In this document: positions 6,307 through 10,764 of the stretch, one piece after another | Layout of the letters: every line of letters starts with the position of its first letter | Position numbering within the stretch: the first letter of the stretch is position 1 | From: Phycisphaerales bacterium | GTDB taxonomy: Bacteria > Planctomycetota > Phycisphaerae > Phycisphaerales > UBA1924 | Reading direction: 5' to 3' | Assembly (NCBI GenBank): GCA_019747615.1 | Contig: JAIEQQ010000735.1 | Coordinates: 1 to 10,764 of the forward strand | DNA: 10,764 nucleotides | Notes under the pieces: generated by a model | Databases searched by the model: none | What the model was told of the DNA's origin: nothing | Seen by the model: only the letters and a program-made list of their open reading frames with translations | Program-made: the position numbers and the translations under genes

Positions 6307-6330
6307 GCGGCTCACAACGTCATGAGCCGC
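6307..6330. terminator. Hairpin between convergent genes
   Basis: GCGGCTCA (6307-6314) and TGAGCCGC (6323-6330) form a perfect 8-bp stem with an 8-base loop, CAACGTCA. It begins 3 bases after the metalloprotease stop and contains the stop codon of the opposing small gene. There is no T-run on either side, so it is a candidate bidirectional transcript end or mRNA 3' stabiliser, not a classical intrinsic terminator. Confidence 0.45.
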
Positions 6331-6689
6331 CAGCCGGGCCGAGCCGCGACGCCAGCGGGATCAGCGAAATACGCCTCAAACGTCTCGACGACCATCGCGA
6401 TGTCAACGAAGTCCTCTTCAAGCTCAAAGTGCCTCTCGGCGCTGCCATCGCGGAGCTCGAGCTGAAACCCCGCCTCGCCATCGCCGGGCTCGGAGAACGT
6501 CGTCTGGATGTATCGCTCGTCTTCGAGCGACAGAATGACAAAGCCCTCGGTCGCCTGCGCCAGGTGCCGCGTGATCGCGCGAACGTCGTCAAGCGTCGGC
6601 CCATCGACAACGCCATCGACCGGCTCGATGTCGAAATCGGCCCATTGGAGGGAGAATCGCTTGCCAGACTTGCTGCTGCCTGTCGACAT
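6312..6689 (-). CDS. Small immunity-like hypothetical protein
   Basis: This is a 125-residue acidic soluble protein beginning MSTGSSKSGKRFSLQW, with no signal peptide or membrane helix. The middle reads DVRAITRHLAQ, FVILSLEDERYIQTTF, FQLELRDGSAERHF and VVETFEAYFAD. This alternation of a helix, a strand with YIQT, an L/E-x-RDGS-x-x-HF strand and a final helix resembles small proteins often found beside polymorphic toxins, but I cannot name the family. The start is the ATG at 6689, with GAGG shortly upstream; the longer frame reaching 7067 only reads antisense-like shadow sequence of the upstream gene. It lies 43 bases downstream of the DUF5984-like gene on the same strand. No toxin gene is visible in the window. 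Immunity function is inference. Confidence 0.7.
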   Translation of the reverse strand: MSTGSSKSGKRFSLQWADFDIEPVDGVVDGPTLDDVRAITRHLAQATEGFVILSLEDERYIQTTFSEPGDGEAGFQLELRDGSAERHFELEEDFVDIAMVVETFEAYFADPAGVAARPGWRLMTL

Positions 6690-6732
6690 TGTGGTGACCC
6701 TCGCCGCGAAGTTCTGTGCGGAATTCTTGGTG

Positions 6733-7596
6733 CTACCAGTTCGTCCCGAGAATCTGTTCGTTCGCACTCCGCACCGCGTTCCAGTCGGTAGGCCGGATTC
6801 GATTGACGTCAAATAGCTTATCAAAGTCAAACCGGTCCCCGTGCGCTTCGCGAACGAGGCCACTGACATCAGCCACCAAGCCGCTTGCTCTGATTCGCTC
6901 GATCTGCGGCAGCATGTCCGCTTGAAGCTGGGAATACGCCCTGCGTATCTCGACCTCAACAGCCGCGACCGGCAAGCGACCAAACCCGCGCGGATACTCC
7001 CAGCGCAGCGCTCCGGAATCCTGATCGGTCGAGTCATCGTTCCAGCGATACAACAGCTCGTCCCCAATCCGCCACAGCATTAGCCCAATGTCATCCCCCA
7101 TGAACAATGGCAAACCACGACGTGCCAAGAGCCAGAACGATGCTTGCTCACGAAGATCACTTCGACGCCAGTACTCATCTTCGTCGTCTTCCTTGGAAAC
7201 GTCCCCCTCAAACGCGAAGAGCTTCTCCGCCCAGCTCGTCACACGCTCGTCCGTGTTCAGCCGTTCGCCGATGTCGTCAGGCAGTGGCTCAAGCGCGTCG
7301 GGAAACAGATTTCCAAAGACGTCCGAAAAGAACCACCGCAACGGACTTCCGGCATGTTGCGGATACGCAAGCCGCGGCAACTCCCCAGTCACGCCGCGAG
7401 ACGACAACTCCGATTTCCAGTGCGTCCGAAGTGCTTCGGAGAATCTCAGATATCGACGATCGCCGAAATCAATCCAATGCTCGCCGTACGTCGCGCCGAG
7501 CAGCGTCGGAGCGAGCTGGCCCTCAGCGTTCCAAAGCTGACAGTCGTGCGGCAGCGCAAGCTCGTAGCCGATTCGCATCGCCGGGTAATCGTCCAT
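6733..7596 (-). CDS. DUF5984-like hypothetical protein
   Basis: This is a 287-residue soluble protein. The N-terminal segment IGYELALPHDCQLW, then TYGEHWIDFGDRRYLRFSE (residues 36-54), and the later WLLARRGLPLFMGDDIGLML and WRIGDELLYRWND (155-187), followed by WEYPRGFGRLPV (199-210), match the pattern I remember for DUF5984 proteins. Those are a family of unknown function often seen near toxin-immunity genes. Trp and Tyr are frequent. ATG 7596 is only 3 bases after the hpnH stop (TGA GCG ATG), so it is probably translated from the hpnH transcript; Met7 is an alternative start. Several 60-base lines in this gene are 50-53% GC by hand count, against about 63% in a sampled line of hpnH, which hints at a later acquisition. 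Family assignment is from memory and moderate. Confidence 0.7.
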   Translation of the reverse strand: MDDYPAMRIGYELALPHDCQLWNAEGQLAPTLLGATYGEHWIDFGDRRYLRFSEALRTHWKSELSSRGVTGELPRLAYPQHAGSPLRWFFSDVFGNLFPDALEPLPDDIGERLNTDERVTSWAEKLFAFEGDVSKEDDEDEYWRRSDLREQASFWLLARRGLPLFMGDDIGLMLWRIGDELLYRWNDDSTDQDSGALRWEYPRGFGRLPVAAVEVEIRRAYSQLQADMLPQIERIRASGLVADVSGLVREAHGDRFDFDKLFDVNRIRPTDWNAVRSANEQILGTNW

Positions 7597-7599
7597 CGC

Positions 7600-8739
7600 T
7601 CACTTCACCCCCACCAACTCCTCCGCCTTCTTGGGCGCACTGATCCCAAGCTGCACCACCGGCCCGTGCGGCTTCGTGCGTTCCTCGGCCAGGGCCTTCT
7701 CAGCGTCCTTATCCGCGTACGTCGTGTTGAGCAGCGCCTTGACCGTCGCGAACATGCCCTTGATCGAGCCGAACGTGTAATCGTTCGCGCTCGTCTCATA
7801 CCCGCAGTGCACCATGCACTGCTGGCACGCCTTGTTGCCGCTGGCGCGTCCGTACCGCTCCCACTCGGTCGCGTCGATCAGTTCTTTGAACGTGTCGACG
7901 TACCCGTCCTGCAGCAGATAGCACGGCTTCTGCCAGCCGAAGATGTTGTACGTCGGCATGCCCCAGGGCGTGCACTCAAACTCGCGCTTGCCCATCAGGA
8001 ACTCGATGAACATCGGCGACTGGTTGAACTTCCAACTCTTCTTGCGGTTGCTCATCAGCGTCTTGAAGAAGCTCTGCGTCTTCTGCCGCTCCTGCATGAA
8101 GCCCTTCTGATCCGGCGCCTTGGGATACGCATAGCCCGGGCTCACCATCATGCCCTCAACGCCCAGCGCCATCATCTCGTCAAAGAACTCGCGCACCGCC
8201 ACCGCATTCGCGCCCTCGAACAGCGTCGTGTTCGTCGTCACGCGGAAGCCCATCTTCACCGCGAGGCGGATCCCCTCCACCGCGGTCTTGAACGTTCCCT
8301 CGCGGCAGACCGCGAAGTCATGGTGCTCTTCGCTGCCGTCCATGTGCACGCTGAACGTCAGGTACTTGCTGGGCTTGAACCACCCCGCCTCCAGCTTTTC
8401 CTTCAGCAGCAACGCGTTGGTGCAGCAGTACACGTACTTCTTGCGCGCAACCAATCCCTCCACAATCTCCACGATCTGCGGGTGCAGCAGCGGCTCGCCG
8501 CCGGGGATCGACACCATCGGCGCGCCGCACTCGTCGGCCGCCTTCCAGCACTGCTCCGGCGTCAGTACGCGCTTGAGGATGTGCGCCGGGTACTGAATCT
8601 TGCCGCACCCGGCGCAGGCCAGGTTGCAGCGGAACAGCGGCTCAAGCATCAGCACCAGCGGGTAGTGCTTATTGCCACGGAGTTTTTGCTTGACGATGTA
8701 CGAAGCCACCGTCCACATCTGAGAAATCGGAACGCCCAT
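7600..8739 (-). CDS. hpnH: Adenosyl-hopene transferase HpnH (radical SAM)
   Basis: HpnH joins the 5'-deoxyadenosyl group of S-adenosylmethionine to hopene, giving adenosylhopane, the first step to side-chain-extended hopanoids. The radical-SAM cluster motif is in LEPLFRCNLACAGCGK, with Cys38, Cys42 and Cys45. VSIPGGEPLLHP (GGEP at 80-83) binds SAM. VSPGYAYPKAPDQ, ECTPWGMPTYNIFGWQKPCY and YVDTFKEL follow in family order. A C-terminal cysteine cluster CQQCMVHCGYE (Cys305, 308, 312) is typical. Length is 379 residues. ATG 8739 was chosen because MGVPISQ matches the family N-terminus and a TAAACT box lies 8 bases upstream; the longer frame to 8787 is promoter sequence. No other hopanoid gene is in the window. 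Two immunity-like genes follow on the same strand. Confidence 0.96.
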   Translation of the reverse strand: MGVPISQMWTVASYIVKQKLRGNKHYPLVLMLEPLFRCNLACAGCGKIQYPAHILKRVLTPEQCWKAADECGAPMVSIPGGEPLLHPQIVEIVEGLVARKKYVYCCTNALLLKEKLEAGWFKPSKYLTFSVHMDGSEEHHDFAVCREGTFKTAVEGIRLAVKMGFRVTTNTTLFEGANAVAVREFFDEMMALGVEGMMVSPGYAYPKAPDQKGFMQERQKTQSFFKTLMSNRKKSWKFNQSPMFIEFLMGKREFECTPWGMPTYNIFGWQKPCYLLQDGYVDTFKELIDATEWERYGRASGNKACQQCMVHCGYETSANDYTFGSIKGMFATVKALLNTTYADKDAEKALAEERTKPHGPVVQLGISAPKKAEELVGVK

Positions 8740-8747
8740 AGGTCCCG

Positions 8748-8753
8748 AGTTTA
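8748..8753 (-). promoter_or_regulatory. -10 box for hpnH, near-leaderless
   Basis: On the minus strand CCTAAACTC ends so that TAAACT is 8 bases before the hpnH ATG, identical in block and spacing to the def promoter. No good -35 is visible. This points to a transcript beginning one or two bases before the start codon. Confidence 0.55.
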
Positions 8754-8833
8754 GGCGTGCCCGGCGCCGCGAAGCGCCGAAGCCCAACTCCTTTGCTCAC
8801 CCACCGGCACCTTCGCGCCCCGTGGCCCCATCG

Positions 8834-8866
8834 CTCGATGCCTCGATGCCGCGTGCCTCGATGCCG
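8834..8866. repeat. CTCGATGC short direct repeats
   Basis: CTCGATGC occurs at 8834-8841, 8842-8849 and 8857-8864. The last two are part of a 12-base repeat, GCCTCGATGCCG, at 8840-8851 and 8855-8866. They lie in the 250-base divergent spacer between hpnH and the sigma factor gene, about 80 bases from the hpnH -10. Function unknown. Confidence 0.6.
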
Positions 8867-8895
8867 TCTTCGAACTCACCCCGGCTCGCCGAGGA

Positions 8896-8923
8896 CTCTG
8901 AACGCTCAGAGCCACTCTGAGCG
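8896..8923. promoter_or_regulatory. Two mutually exclusive hairpins upstream of sigma gene
   Basis: CGCTCAGAG (8903-8911) pairs perfectly with CTCTGAGCG (8915-8923) around a 3-base loop, CCA. The same TCAGAG (8906-8911) can instead pair with CTCTGA (8896-8901) across a 4-base loop, ACGC. Only one of the two can form at a time. As DNA, the same bases make a near-palindromic operator candidate. The right arm touches the candidate ECF -35. Confidence 0.5.
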
Positions 8924-8949
8924 AACCGGCAACGCCCCAGCGCCGTCTA
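8923..8949 (+). promoter_or_regulatory. Candidate ECF-type promoter of the sigma gene
   Basis: GAACC (8923-8927), 16 bases, then CGTCTA (8944-8949) matches the general ECF promoter layout (AAC -35 core and CGTC -10 core at 16-17 bases). It lies about 40 bases upstream of the sigma factor start, as expected for autoregulation. Short motifs in GC-rich DNA arise by chance, so this is tentative. Confidence 0.35.
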
Positions 8950-8976
8950 GTCAGCAGCGAGACCCCGCCGAACCGA

Positions 8977-8982
8977 TACACT
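8977..8982 (+). promoter_or_regulatory. Candidate second -10 box for the sigma gene
   Basis: TACACT ends 7 bases before TTG 8990, like the other near-leaderless boxes in the window. No -35 was recognised. It could be a housekeeping promoter in addition to the ECF-type one. Confidence 0.4.
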
Positions 8983-8989
8983 CATCACC

Positions 8990-9595
8990 TTGGAAGAACG
9001 ATCCGACAACGAGTTGCTGGCCGCTTATCGGGCTGGGGATTCTCGCGCCCTGGAAGCCCTGATGCGCCGCCATCACGACGACCTGATGCGGTTTCTGACC
9101 CGAATGACCGGTGATCGGACCCGCGCCGAGGACGTTTTCCAGGAGACGATGCTCCAGATTCACATCTCGGCGGACACCTTCGACGCCACCCGAAGATTCA
9201 AGCCCTGGCTTTTTACAATTGCGGCGAACAAGGCCCGCGACCTCCTGCGTAGAAACGCTCGCCGCCGGACGTTGGACCTGGACAGCCGGGTCGGCGGCGG
9301 AGGTGGGAGTGGTGAGGGCACCACGTTTGTGGACCTCATGTCCATCGATGCCCCCGGCCCGGACGCGGCCGTGGGCGACTCGGAGAGGGAATCCATGGTT
9401 CAGGCGGCAGTTGGAGATCTCCCGCTCGGCCTTCGCGAAGTGCTCCTCATGGCGTACTTCCAGAAGATGAGCTACAGCCAGATCGCCGACGCCTTGGACA
9501 TTCCCTTGGGCACGGTCAAAAGCCGGCTGCACGCCGCGGTCGCCGCGTTCGCTCGCAAGTGGCAGGTCGTTAGCAAAGGGAACCTCGACCGATGA
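8990..9595 (+). CDS. ECF-family RNA polymerase sigma factor
   Basis: This 201-residue protein has region sigma-2 at residues about 21-90 (DLMRFLTRMTGDRTRAEDVF, then QETMLQIH, FKPWLFTIAANKARDLLRR) and region sigma-4 at about 137-187 (LPLGLREVLLMAYFQKMSYS, then a helix-turn-helix IADALDIPLGTVKSRLHAAV). A glycine-rich linker, VGGGGGSGEG, joins them. It directs RNA polymerase to a small regulon. The start is TTG, with no Shine-Dalgarno but a TACACT box 7 bases before it; no ATG or GTG lies nearby in frame before the sigma-2 region. The stop overlaps the start of the next gene as ATGA, the usual arrangement of an ECF sigma with its membrane anti-sigma. Divergent from hpnH across 250 bases of structured spacer. 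The ECF subgroup cannot be assigned by eye. Confidence 0.93.
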   Translation: MEERSDNELLAAYRAGDSRALEALMRRHHDDLMRFLTRMTGDRTRAEDVFQETMLQIHISADTFDATRRFKPWLFTIAANKARDLLRRNARRRTLDLDSRVGGGGGSGEGTTFVDLMSIDAPGPDAAVGDSERESMVQAAVGDLPLGLREVLLMAYFQKMSYSQIADALDIPLGTVKSRLHAAVAAFARKWQVVSKGNLDR

Positions 9596-10764
9596 CGGAT
9601 GTCCAACCACCCCATTCTGGCGACCAGCCGACCCTCGGCTTTCAAGACGCCGAGGCGGTCGATGCGCTGGTCAACGCCGAGTTTGATCTCGATCGCGTCT
9701 CCGCCCGCCTTCGCGACCGTGCCAGCAAGGCCCTGGCCCTCATGAACGGCCTGGACGCTCCCTCACCCGCCGACGCCCTCAACGCCGATCAGCACATCGC
9801 CCACGGCATGTCCCGCATCGCCGCGTTCGCGATCAATCCCGAGTCGCTCCGCCTCAGCCCCGCCGATGAAGACGCGCTGGAAGCCCTCGTTCAATCCGGC
9901 ATGAACCCCGCGCAGGTCTCCAACGGCATGCGCGCCCGCGCCGAAGCCCAGCTCCGCGTCCTCTCACTGCTCGACATCGCCCCGGCCACCACCGGCGCCA
10001 CCGACGCCGAACGCCGCGAGTCGCTCATCACCCGCTCGATAAAGCTCATCGAGCGAGAGTCCGACGCGCAGCGCACTCGGCTGAGCCTTCGTCCACCCGC
10101 AGATCGCGCGTCACGCTCGCGCACATGGCGTTTGGCCGATCTCCTCTCGGTCGCCGCAGTGCTGCTCATCGGCGCCGCCGTCGTCTGGCCGATCATAGCC
10201 CAGGCCCGCGACAGCTCGCGCCGGGCCGCGTGCCTCTCAAACTCCGCCTCGCTCGCCAGCGCGTTCTCGCTCTACGCCAACGACCATCGCGAGAGCCTCC
10301 CGATGGCCTCGGCCTCACTGGGCGGCCTGCCTTGGTGGAACGTCGGCGCCAAAGTCAGCGAGTCCAACTCCGCCAATCTCTACACGCTTCGTCGCGCGAA
10401 CTACGCCCCGCTGCAAACCATGGCCTGCTCCGGCAACTCCAGCGCCGTGACGACCTGCGACGACGCCACCAAGGCCGACTGGGATCGCTTCGAGAACGTC
10501 TCGTACAGCTTTCTCAACCTCTTCGGCCGCCCCGGCGTTACCACCGGCTCGGTCTATCACGCCGTGCGCCCCGTGGTCCTGCTCGCCGATCGCTCCGCCG
10601 TCGTCTTCCGAGCCCGCGCCGGCGCGATCTGGATCGACGTCACCGAGAACTCGCCCAACCACAACGGCTCCGGCCAGACCGCCCTGCTCTCGGACGGCTC
10701 CGCACGCTTCCTGAACTCCCCAGACTTCGAAGGCGACAACATCTGGCTCCCCGTCTCCATCGAA
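9592..10764 (+). CDS. Membrane anti-sigma-like protein with pseudopilin-like ectodomain (3' truncated)
   Basis: The frame from ATG 9592 stays open to the window edge (391 residues). Residues 1-180 are soluble and mostly helical (FDLDRVSARLRDRASKAL, ADEDALEALVQSGMNP) with no CxxC zinc motif. One membrane helix lies near 182-203 (LADLLSVAAVLLIGAAVVWP). It runs into ARDSSRRAACLSNSASLASA and FSLYANDH, which closely matches the segment just after the N-terminal helix of planctomycete prepilin-type proteins (AREAARR-x-CLSNLRQ). The far end, NSPNHNGSGQTALLSDGSAR with FLNSP and DNIWLP, matches their C-terminal ending. The prepilin peptidase site (G/FTLIE) is absent. The ATGA overlap with the sigma gene suggests it holds that sigma factor at the membrane. 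Anti-sigma activity is inferred from context and topology. Confidence 0.8.
   Translation, partial: MTDVQPPHSGDQPTLGFQDAEAVDALVNAEFDLDRVSARLRDRASKALALMNGLDAPSPADALNADQHIAHGMSRIAAFAINPESLRLSPADEDALEALVQSGMNPAQVSNGMRARAEAQLRVLSLLDIAPATTGATDAERRESLITRSIKLIERESDAQRTRLSLRPPADRASRSRTWRLADLLSVAAVLLIGAAVVWPIIAQARDSSRRAACLSNSASLASAFSLYANDHRESLPMASASLGGLPWWNVGAKVSESNSANLYTLRRANYAPLQTMACSGNSSAVTTCDDATKADWDRFENVSYSFLNLFGRPGVTTGSVYHAVRPVVLLADRSAVVFRARAGAIWIDVTENSPNHNGSGQTALLSDGSARFLNSPDFEGDNIWLPVSIE

Noticed and set aside
5502..6791. 429-codon plus-strand frame overlapping the metalloprotease
   Set aside because: It is out of frame with the HExxH gene, crosses the convergent hairpin and runs antisense into the small minus-strand gene; its composition is Arg-rich shadow.
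6690..7067. N-terminal extension of the small immunity-like gene
   Set aside because: The sequence upstream of ATG 6689 in that frame is Arg/Ser/Cys-rich and overlaps the DUF5984-like gene in another frame.
7144..8754. 536-codon plus-strand open frame
   Set aside because: It is antisense to hpnH, whose radical-SAM motifs are unambiguous, and its composition is Arg/Leu/His-rich as expected for a complement frame.

Overview
The window looks like chromosome from a GC-rich Gram-negative bacterium, most likely a planctomycete of the Phycisphaerae type. This is inference from four things: a hopanoid gene (hpnH), a Kdo-activation gene (kdsB), a membrane protein with the prepilin-like head typical of Planctomycetota, and promoters of the form TAAACT placed almost on top of start codons. 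No 16S or other decisive marker is present.

Layout. Positions 2-586 hold the end of a two-component protein with a receiver domain and an HPt domain, both lacking the phospho-accepting residue. queF (preQ0 reductase) follows, then a tRNA-Arg(TCG). Convergent to the tRNA is a minus-strand unit reading a TPR protein (TTG start with a strong Shine-Dalgarno), a possible 40-codon ORF made of hexamer repeats, and kdsB. Divergent from the TPR gene is def-fmt, the peptide deformylase / Met-tRNA formyltransferase pair. A HExxH metalloprotease with its own promoter and Shine-Dalgarno comes next. It converges, through an 8-bp hairpin, on a minus-strand unit that reads hpnH, a DUF5984-like protein and a small immunity-like protein. 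Divergent from hpnH is an ECF sigma factor whose stop codon overlaps the start of a membrane protein running off the right edge. That partner has a cytoplasmic anti-sigma-like N-terminus, one membrane helix and an ectodomain resembling planctomycete type II pseudopilins.

How the genes work together. Most are housekeeping: queuosine synthesis, translation initiation and N-terminal processing, and outer-membrane and hopanoid lipids. The parts most likely to be new are the doubly degenerate receiver-HPt protein, the sigma / pseudopilin-headed regulator pair with its structured upstream region, and the lower-GC immunity-like genes attached to hpnH. The longest stretch without a gene is 8740-8989 (250 bases), described below as promoters, short repeats and a hairpin. 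No CRISPR array, insertion sequence or attachment site was seen.
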